A stretch of 64,000 bases of DNA from Agrobacterium vitis (GTDB taxonomy: Bacteria > Pseudomonadota > Alphaproteobacteria > Rhizobiales > Rhizobiaceae), in NCBI RefSeq assembly GCF_037039395.1, contig NZ_CP146242.1:3111001-3175000 (forward strand). Reading direction: 5' to 3'. This document shows, piece by piece, positions 47,011 through 55,110 of the stretch. How positions within the stretch are numbered: position 1 is the first letter of the stretch; each line of letters starts with the position of its first letter. The notes beneath the pieces were generated by a model, which searched no databases, was not told the origin of the DNA, and was given only the letters and a program-made list of their open reading frames with translations. The position numbers and the translations under genes were made by a program.

Positions 47011-49203
47011 ATGCGAATTATTTCCGCTTTGTCATTTAAGGTGCTTTTAACAAGTCTTGGGATCGTGCCATTGATGGCGGCCATCGTGCTTGGTGCGATC
47101 CTGAGCTGGGAGGCCTGGGATAACTATACGAAAACGTCCAAGGCCGTGACGCTGGAGCAACTGGCACGGGATGGGGGCAATCTGTTGGTGGTCATGCCTC
47201 TGGAGGGCGCGGCGTCGCCGGCAGCCAGGGCAGAGGCACGGGCAACATCGGATGCGGCCTATGCGAAAGTGGTGAGCGCCTATAACAACGCCATCGCCGC
47301 TGGCTATGATGATGCAATCCTGAACGGCCTGAACAACCGGCTCGTTGACGCCTTCTCCAGGATTGGCGAATTTCGCTCTGCCGTCGATGCCGATCGCGTC
47401 GATCCGATCATGCCGCTGAAATATCTCCAGCCTATTTCCGCCATGGGAATGGAATTGGCCGGTCGTGCCGCCAATCTGGTCGATGATCGCCTGTTGTCAC
47501 AAGGTATCCAGGGCTATTATTCCCTGTTGCAGGTCAACGATTCCTATCTGATCATCAACCGGATCGGCCAAGTTTATATGCAAAAGGGCACGCTGTCTCC
47601 CGAAGAGGCAGCCCGGTTCCATGCCGGATTCAATAAGGCCTCGATTTACATGAAGCCGATGCAGCAATTCCTGCCCAAGCCGTTGATGGATCGTTACGAG
47701 CAGTTCTGGCGAGGAAGCGATGCTGTGCCTGTCCAAAGTGCCGTCGACGCGATGTCCGTGGGGCGTACATATACCCCAGCGGCAGGCGATCTCGACACCT
47801 GGGACAAGATCATGGCCAAGCGACGGGATGTCGTTGCCGACCTGATCAAATCCTCATCGCAAGATCTGGGTGCCTTTGCCGATGCGCAGCTGTCGGACGC
47901 GCGTAACTCCTTCTATTTTATGGTGACGGCTCTCGGCATCCTGGTTTTGATCACCGCCGTGTTCAGCATTTCGGTCCTGCGGGTTCTCTCGAATGCCATT
48001 CGCCGGATCTCAAGCCGGATGACCGGCCTTGCCGAGGGCGACAAGGCTGGCGCTATTCCCTATCTCGACCGCAAAGATGAGATCGGCGACATCGCCCACT
48101 CGGTCGAGGTGTTCCGCCAGGCCGCGCTTCGCAACGATGAACTGGAACGGTCGGCCCAGGAAAACCGCCGTCTTGCCGAGATCGAGCGCGAGGAAATGCA
48201 GGCCAAGGCCGAGGCGGAGGCAAACGAACGTCTCACCCGCGCCACCGGGGCCTTGGCCTCCGGACTCCGCCAGCTGGCGGCGGGCGATTTGCTTTGCGAA
48301 ATCCAGGAGCAGTTTTCACCGCAGTTCGAAGCCTTGAGGCATGACTTCAATACATCGGTCAACCAGTTGCGGTCCGTCCTGATTTCCGTTGGCATATCCG
48401 CGAGCGGCGTACGCAATGGCAGCGGTGAGATTTCTGATGCCTCCAACGATCTTTCCAAGCGGACCGAAACCCAGGCGGCCTCCCTGGAACAGACAGCGGC
48501 GGCTCTGGAAGAAATCACCGCCAATGTGAAGTCGACCTCGCTGCGAACCGGCCAGGCCCGTGATCTCGTTCGGGATGCCCGCGGCCGTGCCGACAGGTCC
48601 AGCAATGTGGTCGGCAATGCGGTGACGGCGATGGGCCGGATCGAGAATGCGTCTCGGCAGATTGTCCAGATCATCGGGGTGATCGACGAAATCGCTTTCC
48701 AGACCAATCTGCTGGCGCTGAACGCCGGTGTCGAGGCGGCCCGTGCGGGTGAGGCGGGCAAGGGCTTTGCTGTCGTTGCCCAGGAAGTGCGTGAGCTTGC
48801 GCAGCGTTCTGCCAATGCAGCAAAGGAAATCAAACAGCTGATCGGCAATTCGGAAGTCGCGGTTTCCGAGGGGGTCAAGCTGGTCCATGATACGGGTGAG
48901 GGCCTCGGCGCCATCGCGAAGGTGGTCGAGGAGATCAATGAGCATATGGATGCCATCGCGACAGCCGCCCAGGAGCAATCGGTGGGGCTTGGCGAAGTCA
49001 ATGTCGCCGTCAACCATATGGACCAGGCCACGCAGCAGAATGCCGCCATGGTCGAAGAGATGAATGCTGCCGGGGCAGGGCTTGCCGATGAAGCGGCGAA
49101 GCTCTCGGAATTGCTGGCGAATTTCAAGACGGGCCACCAGAACTCCAGTCGTGCTACGGCCTCCGCAGGACGGGCGGATTTCGCACGCCAGCGGGTGGCC
49201 TAA
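47011..49203 (+). CDS. Methyl-accepting chemotaxis protein (paralogue, no pentapeptide)
   Basis: The 730-residue product has TM1 at about residues 9-31, a helical periplasmic domain ([37 protein letters not shown] and [22 protein letters not shown]), TM2 near 303-326, HAMP modules and the signalling coiled coil with the tip [22 protein letters not shown]. From the HAMP region on it is very close to the receptor upstream (both have [25 protein letters not shown] text), whereas the sensor domains differ. It ends FARQRVA, with no CheR-binding motif, so it may depend on the neighbour for efficient methylation. It has its own promoter region of 295 bp. Confidence 0.92.
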   Translation: MRIISALSFKVLLTSLGIVPLMAAIVLGAILSWEAWDNYTKTSKAVTLEQLARDGGNLLVVMPLEGAASPAARAEARATSDAAYAKVVSAYNNAIAAGYDDAILNGLNNRLVDAFSRIGEFRSAVDADRVDPIMPLKYLQPISAMGMELAGRAANLVDDRLLSQGIQGYYSLLQVNDSYLIINRIGQVYMQKGTLSPEEAARFHAGFNKASIYMKPMQQFLPKPLMDRYEQFWRGSDAVPVQSAVDAMSVGRTYTPAAGDLDTWDKIMAKRRDVVADLIKSSSQDLGAFADAQLSDARNSFYFMVTALGILVLITAVFSISVLRVLSNAIRRISSRMTGLAEGDKAGAIPYLDRKDEIGDIAHSVEVFRQAALRNDELERSAQENRRLAEIEREEMQAKAEAEANERLTRATGALASGLRQLAAGDLLCEIQEQFSPQFEALRHDFNTSVNQLRSVLISVGISASGVRNGSGEISDASNDLSKRTETQAASLEQTAAALEEITANVKSTSLRTGQARDLVRDARGRADRSSNVVGNAVTAMGRIENASRQIVQIIGVIDEIAFQTNLLALNAGVEAARAGEAGKGFAVVAQEVRELAQRSANAAKEIKQLIGNSEVAVSEGVKLVHDTGEGLGAIAKVVEEINEHMDAIATAAQEQSVGLGEVNVAVNHMDQATQQNAAMVEEMNAAGAGLADEAAKLSELLANFKTGHQNSSRATASAGRADFARQRVA

Positions 49204-49213
49204 AACTCGTCAG

Positions 49214-49237
49214 GGAAAAATCGAACCCGATTTTTCC
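49214..49237. repeat. Variant copy of palindromic repeat family A
   Basis: GGAAAAATCG (49214-49223) and CGATTTTTCC (49228-49237) are perfect arms around AACC, and GAAAAGACAACG follows, as after the copy at 9690. Confidence 0.6.
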
Positions 49238-49289
49238 GAAAAGACAACGATGCCATGCCTGTTTGGTTCAAGAGACAGGGCTTTCAATG

Positions 49290-49322
49290 CCGCCGGTGGC
49301 ACCAGTCACCGGCGGATTTTTG
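49290..49322 (+). terminator. Terminator downstream of the second membrane chemoreceptor
   Basis: CCGCCGGTG (49290-49298), loop GCACCAGT, CACCGGCGG (49307-49315), then ATTTTTG. Confidence 0.88.
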
Positions 49323-49385
49323 TTGATTCACCGTGCAGGGAGGATAGTGAACGGCAATTTGGGGCTTGCGAAAATTATGCGCATC

Positions 49386-49405
49386 ACATAAAGATATGTT
49401 TATAT
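49386..49405 (+). promoter_or_regulatory. Operator of the arsR-methyltransferase/metF operon (SahR-like site)
   Basis: ACATAAAGATATGTTTATAT is a palindrome with two imperfect pairs (ACATAAA versus TTTATAT; central ATAT). It lies 19 bases before the chosen ATG of the regulator and is nearly the reverse complement of the metH site at 12666-12685. The setting suggests autoregulation. Confidence 0.75.
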
Positions 49406-49424
49406 CTTGATTGACGGAAGCGAC

Positions 49425-50432
49425 ATGAGCATGTCTTTTACATTGGACGGTCTGGTCGATCTTCTCAAGGCGGCAGGTGAACCAACCCGCCTGCGTCTGC
49501 TGGCGCTTCTGGCGGCGGGAGATCTGACCGTATCTGACCTGACCGACATTCTGGGGCAATCCCAGCCGCGTATCTCGCGCCATCTCAAGCTTCTGGCTGA
49601 GGCGGAACTGGTGGATCGTTACCAGGAAGGTGCCTGGGCCTATTTTCGTTTGAAACAGGAGGGGGCTGCGGGCGATCTCGCGCGTCACCTGTTGGCGGTT
49701 GCCTCTACGTCCGATCCTGTTTTGGCGCGTGACGGTGAGCGGCTTGGAGCGGTTAAACGGGCGCGGGCGGAAAAAGCGCAGGCCTATTTCAGTCGCAATG
49801 CCGCCGAATGGGACGAGTTGCGTCGGCTGCATATCAATGACCGCGAGGTCGAGGATGCATTGGTGAAGCTGATCGGCGAAGATACAGTCGAGGCTCTGCT
49901 GGATCTCGGCACCGGCACCGGGCGTATCCTGCAATTGCTGGAAAGCCGCTATCACCGGGCGGTGGGCATCGATGCCAGCCGCGACATGCTGGCGGTTGCC
50001 CGGGTCAATCTTGACAAAGCTGGTGTGGCCAAGGCTGCTGTGCGCCAGGGCGATATTCTCAATCTGCCGCTCGATGGTGGCGAGTTCGATGTGGTGATCA
50101 TTCATCAGGTACTGCATTTCCTGGTGGAGCCGGAACTGGCGCTGAACGAGGCGGCGCGTATGCTGAAGCCCGGCGGCCGGCTGGTGATCATCGATCTTGC
50201 ACCGCATAAACTGGAGCATTTGCGCGAGGATCATGCGCATGTGCGGCTGGGGTTTTCCCATCAGTTGATGGAGGGCTGGCTCGTCAAAACCGGTTTTGAC
50301 GTCACAAACGCAATCGATATTGCGCCAAACCACAGGGATGGGGAGGCGCTTACGGCAACAATCTGGCTGGCGACCTATGGTCAAGCCACAGCATCCGTGG
50401 CGCAGCAGGCCGCGCGGGCGGGAGTTTACTGA
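49425..50432 (+). CDS. sahR: ArsR-family regulator fused to a SAM-dependent methyltransferase domain (SahR-like)
   Basis: The 335-residue product joins two domains. Residues about 5-85 are an ArsR winged helix: LVDLLKAAGEPTRLRLLALLAAGDLTVSDLTDILGQSQPRISRHLKLLAEAELVDRYQEGAWAYFRL. The metal-binding Cys motif of classical ArsR is absent. From about 125 a class I methyltransferase fold follows (AEWDELRRLHINDREVEDALVKLIG, motif I LLDLGTGTGRILQLL, then GDILNLPLDGGEFDVVIIHQVLHFL, LKPGGRLVIIDLAPH). This architecture is that of the SahR regulators, described by comparative genomics as S-adenosylhomocysteine-responsive repressors of methionine-cycle genes. Overlap with metF by one base (TGATG) and the shared operator with metH support this. 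The methyltransferase part probably serves to bind SAH/SAM rather than to methylate. The symbol is by analogy. Confidence 0.85.
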   Translation: MSMSFTLDGLVDLLKAAGEPTRLRLLALLAAGDLTVSDLTDILGQSQPRISRHLKLLAEAELVDRYQEGAWAYFRLKQEGAAGDLARHLLAVASTSDPVLARDGERLGAVKRARAEKAQAYFSRNAAEWDELRRLHINDREVEDALVKLIGEDTVEALLDLGTGTGRILQLLESRYHRAVGIDASRDMLAVARVNLDKAGVAKAAVRQGDILNLPLDGGEFDVVIIHQVLHFLVEPELALNEAARMLKPGGRLVIIDLAPHKLEHLREDHAHVRLGFSHQLMEGWLVKTGFDVTNAIDIAPNHRDGEALTATIWLATYGQATASVAQQAARAGVY

Positions 50433-51349
50433 TGGCACATACATCTTCCAAAAGAGATCAGGCGCGGCCCTTCAAGCTGTCCTTTGAATTCTTTCCGCCG
50501 AAATCCGAGGAAATGGAAGCTCAACTCTGGGCCACGGTCGATGAACTCACCGGCTGGGAGCCGGAATTCGTCTCCGTTACCTATGGCGCTGGCGGCACCA
50601 CCAAGGCGCCGACCCTGGCCGCCGTGCGCCGCTTGCTGGCGGAAACGCCGCTCGCCACCGCATCGCATCTCACCTGCGTCGGTGCGACGCGCGAGGAAAT
50701 CACCCAGGTGGTCGAGGATTTTCGGGCCGTTGGCGTCAAGCATTTTGTGGCGCTACGCGGCGATCCGCCGACCGGTGTCGGTTCAGCCTATCAACCGCAT
50801 CCAGGTGGCTTTGAAAACGCGGCAGCCCTGGTGAAGGGCCTGAAAGAGCTTGGCGATTTCGAGATCTCTGTCTCCGCCTACCCGGAAAAGCATCCGGAAA
50901 GCGCCGATCTCGCCATGGATCTCGACATGTTGAAACGCAAGGTCGACAATGGCGCGACCCGGGCGCTCACCCAGTTTTTCTTCGATAACGATATTTTCGA
51001 ACGCTATCTCGACAAGGTACGGGCCGCCGGGATCAACATTCCTATCGTGCCAGGCATCATGCCGATCCTTAACCTCACGCAGCTGAAACGCTTTGCCGGA
51101 ATGTGCGGTACATCCGTTCCCGCCATACTGGACCAGCGTTTCGAAGGGCTGGACGACAAGCCCTTCGAACGCACCAGCGTTGCCGCTGCACTGGCTGCCG
51201 AGCAGATCGCCGACCTGCAGGGGCGCGGCATCGACGAATTCCACATCTATACGATGAACCGGGCCCCGCTGGTCAATGCCACGCTGGAACGGCTGGGATT
51301 GCAGCGCTCCGATACCGTCGTCTCCAGTCCGGCAGGGGTTGTGGCGTAA
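50432..51349 (+). CDS. metF: 5,10-methylenetetrahydrofolate reductase
   Basis: The 305-residue product follows MetF throughout: KLSFEFFPPKSEEMEAQLW with the catalytic Glu in FEFFPP (about residue 16), FVSVTYGAGGT, HLTCVGATREEI, HFVALRGDPP, ISVSAYPEKHPES, ALTQFFFDNDIFERYLD and GIMPILNLTQLKRFA. It reduces methylenetetrahydrofolate with FADH2 to provide methyl-THF for MetH, encoded at 12725. It is translationally coupled to the ArsR-methyltransferase gene (one-base overlap), so control of the operator upstream covers both. Confidence 0.96.
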   Translation: MAHTSSKRDQARPFKLSFEFFPPKSEEMEAQLWATVDELTGWEPEFVSVTYGAGGTTKAPTLAAVRRLLAETPLATASHLTCVGATREEITQVVEDFRAVGVKHFVALRGDPPTGVGSAYQPHPGGFENAAALVKGLKELGDFEISVSAYPEKHPESADLAMDLDMLKRKVDNGATRALTQFFFDNDIFERYLDKVRAAGINIPIVPGIMPILNLTQLKRFAGMCGTSVPAILDQRFEGLDDKPFERTSVAAALAAEQIADLQGRGIDEFHIYTMNRAPLVNATLERLGLQRSDTVVSSPAGVVA

Positions 51350-51394
51350 AGCGCGCAACAATTTTGCGATAACGACCACGATAAAACAAAACTA

Positions 51395-51426
51395 AAGCGT
51401 CAGACGCTCCCCTGAGCGTGACGCTT
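51395..51426 (+). other. Two-step hairpin downstream of metF
   Basis: AAGCGTCA (51395-51402) pairs with TGACGCTT (51419-51426), and inside ACGCT pairs with AGCGT around CCCCTG. There is no T-run, so it is a stem without clear terminator features. Confidence 0.55.
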
Positions 51427-51506
51427 AAGCACGTGGACCAGTGCGGGGCCTGATACTTCTATGCGTTCATGAGCCGGTCGACTGAACATTCTTGCTCAAT
51501 AAAAAC

Positions 51507-51540
51507 CGCCGTGCGCCATCGAGGGCGCACGGCGTTTTTA
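51507..51540 (+). terminator. Rho-independent terminator of the metF operon
   Basis: CGCCGTGCGCC (51507-51517) pairs with GGCGCACGGCG (51524-51534) and TTTTTA follows. An A-run lies on the left side, so it could also serve the small minus-strand gene. Confidence 0.9.
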
Positions 51541-51619
51541 GCATCGTTGATTATGAAAAGTGTTATGGCGGTCCATGCCGCCGCCGCATACGGTGTTGGA
51601 GTTCTTGTCGTTGTCGTCC

Positions 51620-51697
51620 TCAGATGAAAAGCATCGCTGCGACAAAAAGAAACGCTACTCCGACTGCCAGGATGTTGAACGAACGTGTCAGTCCCAT
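51620..51697 (-). CDS. 25-residue single-helix membrane protein
   Basis: The reverse strand has ATG at 51697 with GGGAG seven bases upstream and encodes a 25-residue peptide: MGLTRSFNIL and then AVGVAFLFVAAMLFI. The last 17 residues form one transmembrane helix. Short conserved membrane proteins of this size exist in rhizobial genomes, but I cannot name a family. Its role is unknown; the sequence is too regular and the ribosome site too good to dismiss. Confidence 0.6.
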   Translation of the reverse strand: MGLTRSFNILAVGVAFLFVAAMLFI

Positions 51698-51932
51698 CTC
51701 GGTCTCCCTTGCGTTAACAGTTAAAGAATATGACCGTTTCGTGTCATTTGAAAAGCGAAATTTGTGCTGCGTTGCAGCAGCCTGCCTGTATAAACCATTG
51801 GAAGAAAAGGTAACGCACGGAAACATATTGTTAAAATCGCGTGATAACGAAATATTTCATCGTTAATGACAGCGCCGTCATCTGCAAGAACCTGACCCAA
51901 TCCTGGACGGGAGAATCGCATCTTGGTTCAGG

Positions 51933-52934
51933 TCAGGAATTTCGCAGCGCGGTTGGCGTTCCGCCATGCAGTTTCCTCCAGGCTCGGCGCATGTGCCGGG
52001 TGGAGGCAAAGCCTGCACGTTCCGCCACCGTTTCCATATCCAGCCGCGATCCTGTCACCAGTTGGTGCGCCAGCGCCACCCGGACGCGGTTGACGTAATC
52101 GCTGACGCTCATCCCCGTCTGGTCGTTGAACAACCGGGAAAGCGTGCGGGCACTGGTGGCGGCGATTGAGGCCATGCTGGCCACCGTCCAGTCCCGGGCA
52201 GGATCGGCTGAAACGGCATCCTGAACCTTGTGAATAGCGGGGTGCAGGTGGTTGCGTCCTTCCAGCCAGGGGGAAAGCTGCGGATCGCCGCCCGCCCGCC
52301 GCAGATAGACGACAAGATAGCGGGCGGCGCTGAGTGCTGTTGCATGGCCTGCCTCTTGCGCCACCAGCGCCAGCATCATGTCGATCCCGGCGGTAATACC
52401 GGCTGTGGTCAGCCGATCCCGGTCCTCGACATAGAGGCGGTTTTCCAGCACCCGTGCTGTTGGGGCCAGCCGTTGCAGATCGGCGGTTGCCGCATGATGG
52501 GTGGTGCAGGCATAGCCTTCCAGCAAGCCAGCGCGCGCCGCCAGCATGGCGCCTGAGCAAACCGCCACGAGCTTGATGCCGGGCCGGACCACGCGCCGCA
52601 GCCAGGCGACAATTGCCGCTTCCTGCGCCAGATCCTCGGGAAGGTGTGCAGCGTCCGTGGCGCCAAGTGGCTGGCTGGCATTGCCGGGGACAACGATCAC
52701 CGCACCATCAGGCACGGTTTCTGGCAGCGGGCCAATCCCGGCAAGTTCGATTCCGATCGAGCTGGTGACGGTCGCGGATGGGCCGACATAGCGAACAGCA
52801 AACTGCACGGCTTGCTGTTCGAGATTGGCTTTGCGCAGCACTTCCATCGGTCCGGCGAGATCCAGCAGCAATGCACACGGCGGCACGACGACGATCATGT
52901 CGATCAGGCGCGGTGGCTGGATCTGCTCCTTCAT
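51933..52934 (-). CDS. GlxA-type transcriptional regulator (DJ-1/PfpI domain + AraC HTH)
   Basis: The 333-residue product has an N-terminal DJ-1/PfpI amidotransferase-like domain: IDMIVVVPPCALLLDLAGPMEVLRKAN, then VIVVPGNASQPLG and the nucleophile-elbow-like AVCSGAMLAARAGLLEGYACTTHH. The C-terminal AraC-type double HTH is DWTVASMASIAATSARTLSRLFNDQTGMSVSDYVNRVRVALAHQLVTGSRLDMETVAERAGFASTRHMRRAWRKLHG. GlxA-like regulators act as activators for amine and amino-acid catabolism. It starts two bases downstream of the isochorismatase stop codon, so both are in one transcript; no strong ribosome site is seen and coupling is likely. Confidence 0.9.
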   Translation of the reverse strand: MKEQIQPPRLIDMIVVVPPCALLLDLAGPMEVLRKANLEQQAVQFAVRYVGPSATVTSSIGIELAGIGPLPETVPDGAVIVVPGNASQPLGATDAAHLPEDLAQEAAIVAWLRRVVRPGIKLVAVCSGAMLAARAGLLEGYACTTHHAATADLQRLAPTARVLENRLYVEDRDRLTTAGITAGIDMMLALVAQEAGHATALSAARYLVVYLRRAGGDPQLSPWLEGRNHLHPAIHKVQDAVSADPARDWTVASMASIAATSARTLSRLFNDQTGMSVSDYVNRVRVALAHQLVTGSRLDMETVAERAGFASTRHMRRAWRKLHGGTPTALRNS

Positions 52935-52936
52935 GG

Positions 52937-53527
52937 TTATGCCGCTGCGTTTAATGACGCAGGGGTAAGCGCCTGCTCGACCGTGGCAATGCGGGCGAAG
53001 CGGCCAGCCAGCACCAGTTCGGTACGGGCGCGGATCTCCGCTGCACTCCATTCACGACCCTGCTCGTCAGTCATCGGGAAGGTGAGGGTGGCTTCACCAA
53101 CGAAATCGACGCTGTAGCCGAGGTCAGATGCATGGCGCGTCGTGGTTTCGCAGCATTGCTCCGTGCGAATGCCGGAGACGATCAGATGGCGGATAGTGTT
53201 GCGGGTCAGCCAGACATCCAGCCCTGTGCCGACCAGTGCGCTGTGGCGGGTCTTGCGAAACACCGCGTCCGGCGTAATCGTCAGCGGCGACAGTGTGGTG
53301 ACGAAGCCAGAGACTTCGCTGAACGGGCCGGTCTCTTCCACATGAAAGATCTGCACCGTAGGAATGCCCGCCTTCCGGGCGCCATCGATTAGCGCCTGTT
53401 GGCGCTCCAGATAGGCAGGCAAGGCTTCTTCGCGGAAATAGGGACGGTGGCGAAAGGATTGCTGTGCATCGATAACCAGCAGGGCGCAGTTGGCCAGCAG
53501 GGCGCAGTTGGAATGTGTCATGGTCAT
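52937..53527 (-). CDS. Isochorismatase-family cysteine hydrolase
   Basis: The 196-residue product has the catalytic triad of the family: Asp in LLVIDAQQSF (about residue 20), Lys in VFRKTRHSAL and Cys in RTEQCCETTTRHASDLGY (about residue 128). A cis-peptide pattern (VSGIRTEQCCETT) precedes the Cys. Members hydrolyse amides, nicotinamide or isochorismate; the substrate here is unknown. The N-terminus reads NCALLANCALLV because of an exact 18-bp in-frame tandem duplication (53476-53511), which puts an extra strand-like segment ahead of the normal first strand. It is the first gene of a two-gene operon with the GlxA-type regulator. Confidence 0.88.
   Translation of the reverse strand: MTMTHSNCALLANCALLVIDAQQSFRHRPYFREEALPAYLERQQALIDGARKAGIPTVQIFHVEETGPFSEVSGFVTTLSPLTITPDAVFRKTRHSALVGTGLDVWLTRNTIRHLIVSGIRTEQCCETTTRHASDLGYSVDFVGEATLTFPMTDEQGREWSAAEIRARTELVLAGRFARIATVEQALTPASLNAAA
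53476..53511. repeat. 18-bp tandem duplication inside the isochorismatase gene
   Basis: CCAGCAGGGCGCAGTTGG is present twice in a row (53476-53493, 53494-53511), adding six residues (NCALLA type) in frame. Confidence 0.95.
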
Positions 53528-53686
53528 TGCCTCTATGGGAGTGTCTATCGCTGAAGATGTTACCAGTCTAGCGATGAAAACCCTCGGCGAAATACCGCTT
53601 CCTGACGAGGATGGGACAAATCACGCCAATCTTTATTGTCTATACGGTCCACTCTGTCGAGCACGAAAAAGCCGCGCATCCTTCTG

Positions 53687-53735
53687 CATAATTTTATCCT
53701 TAAATCGATTTTTCTTTAAGGAGCTATTCAGCAGC
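53687..53735. repeat. Copy of palindromic repeat family B
   Basis: CTGCATAATTTTATCCTTAA, then ATCGATTTTTCTTTAAGGAG and CAGCAGCC match the element at 12495-12572. The remaining intergenic sequence, 53528-53820, shows no gene. Confidence 0.55.
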
Positions 53736-53820
53736 CTTTTGTTTATGCACCGACCCAAACTCCGCTAACGCACCCATCAGATTTATCCGAAAACCGGCTC
53801 TTAATTTTCGGTTCAATGCT

Positions 53821-54255
53821 CTATTTTACTTCAGTCTCTTTCCGCTGTATGAGCGCCACACCACCCAGTATCATGGTGAGGCCCAGGCCGGTGAAGCTGT
53901 AGGACATTTCTGTGCCGTGCAGGATGTCGAGAATGAGACCGGTGCCCATCTGTCCTGCAATGATTAGAATAGCTGTAGCCGTTGCCCCGATGCGGGCGAT
54001 TAGCCAGCTGCCCGATGCCACGAAGATCACCCCGAGCGCGCCACCAAAAAAGGCGTAGAGCGGCGCTTCGAAAACACCTGGACGCGAAAGTTCGCCATAG
54101 GCCAGACCCAATATAGTTAGTACGGCAAAGCCAACGATATGGTTCCAGAAAGACGCCACGAGAGCGGTGGTGGTAAGGCTCAGTCTGCCATTCAACTGGC
54201 GGCTCAGGCTAATGAGGACGCCGGCGATTGCGGCAAAAAGGATTGAAACCATCAT
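53821..54255 (-). CDS. YdcZ-like (DUF606) small DMT transporter subunit
   Basis: The 144-residue product has four to five transmembrane helices: LFAAIAGVLISLSRQLNGRLSL, ALVASFWNHIVGFAVLTIL, PLYAFFGGALGVIFVASGSWLIARIGATATAILIIAGQMGTGLILDI and FTGLGLTMILGGVALIQRK. The N-term pattern with GRLS and ASFWNHIVG is that of YdcZ/DUF606 proteins. It is the second gene of a pair with a paralogue, separated by three bases, so the two probably form a heterodimeric exporter, analogous to paired SMR proteins. The pair is divergent from the accessory aldolase/lyase operon. Confidence 0.87.
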   Translation of the reverse strand: MMVSILFAAIAGVLISLSRQLNGRLSLTTTALVASFWNHIVGFAVLTILGLAYGELSRPGVFEAPLYAFFGGALGVIFVASGSWLIARIGATATAILIIAGQMGTGLILDILHGTEMSYSFTGLGLTMILGGVALIQRKETEVK

Positions 54256-54258
54256 AAT

Positions 54259-54726
54259 TTATTTTCCATAGAAAACCATGAGGCAACTGCCAGCGACAAT
54301 CAGGATCATGGCTGCCACGTCCCGGAACGCCACCCGCCGCGCTGACAAGCCAAACAATCCCCACCAGTCTGCGGCGAGGCTGAAAAGCCCTTGTCCTACA
54401 AGCGTTAGGGCAATCGTTCCCGAAAGCGCGATGGGTGAGTTTACTGCAAGGCTGATGAGAATAACCGTGGCAGATCCGGATACGCCGCCAAGGTAAGCCC
54501 ATGCCGGAGCCTGCGAGGTGACTTTGAGTTGTTCTTTCCGGCCAAAGGCGGCGAACACGAGCATAAACACCAGTGCTGTTATTGTGCCGCTGCCATGGGC
54601 AATCCAGGATGCGAGCACGGCACCGCCGTGCATTGTCAGCACACCATTCAAATGCGCCATCACGGCCAAAAGGCCACCCGAGCCAAGGGCGGCGGTGAGG
54701 GATAGGATTTTCGGATTCACGGCCAC
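54259..54726 (-). CDS. YdcZ-like (DUF606) small DMT transporter subunit, partner
   Basis: The 155-residue product has five hydrophobic segments (LTAALGSGGLLAVMAHLNGVL, AVLASWIAHGSGTITALVFMLVFAAFG, WAYLGGVSGSATVILISLAV, LSGTIALTLVGQGLFSLAADWWGLF, AAMILIVAGSCLMVFYG). It is the paralogue of the following gene. The start is GTG (54726 or 54720), with no strong ribosome site, so the choice is uncertain. The upstream region (54727-55110) separates it from the divergent accessory operon and holds a family A repeat. Confidence 0.85.
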   Translation of the reverse strand: MAVNPKILSLTAALGSGGLLAVMAHLNGVLTMHGGAVLASWIAHGSGTITALVFMLVFAAFGRKEQLKVTSQAPAWAYLGGVSGSATVILISLAVNSPIALSGTIALTLVGQGLFSLAADWWGLFGLSARRVAFRDVAAMILIVAGSCLMVFYGK

Positions 54727-55110
54727 GTTTTGCGCTCTAAAAAATAATAAACTCTGCTCTGAAATTGTTGCTTGCGTCCATAGGATGCATATCTGCGAAC
54801 GTACACGTCCGCAAGTATCAAGATCACCTCTGGATGGTTTCGCCCATCCATTCCGGCTGTAGCAACGTTATGTGCGCTATAAAGCGCCGCTTTTGCAACG
54901 GCTGCATCCTTAGATTGACAAAATAAAAAAATCAACTAATTGTCGCGCCGACAAAAGGTAAGATGTTTTTTTATAATGAATTTCAGCACCTCGGGGAGGC
55001 ACTGAAGCTCTTAATTTCTTTGTTTTTATGCATTTCCAGTTGGCAAATCCGTTCCAAATTTTTCCTGGAAATGCTCAGGCATTTGTTAACATCGTTTTTC
55101 AGGAGGCATC
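54727..55110. other. Divergent promoter region between the DMT pair and the aldolase/lyase operon
   Basis: The stretch is AT-rich and holds no gene that I can support. It contains the repeat at 55030-55074 close to the operon and a strong AGGAGG before 55111. Confidence 0.5.
55030..55074. repeat. Variant copy of palindromic repeat family A
   Basis: GCATTTCCA (55030-55038) and TGGAAATGC (55066-55074) are perfect 9-bp arms; the inside differs from the standard unit. It lies 36 bp ahead of the first gene of the accessory operon. Confidence 0.75.

Noticed and set aside
53821..54726. The two small DMT genes as one broken full-length transporter
   Set aside because: Each has its own start and stop, and paired small YdcZ-like proteins are a known arrangement.
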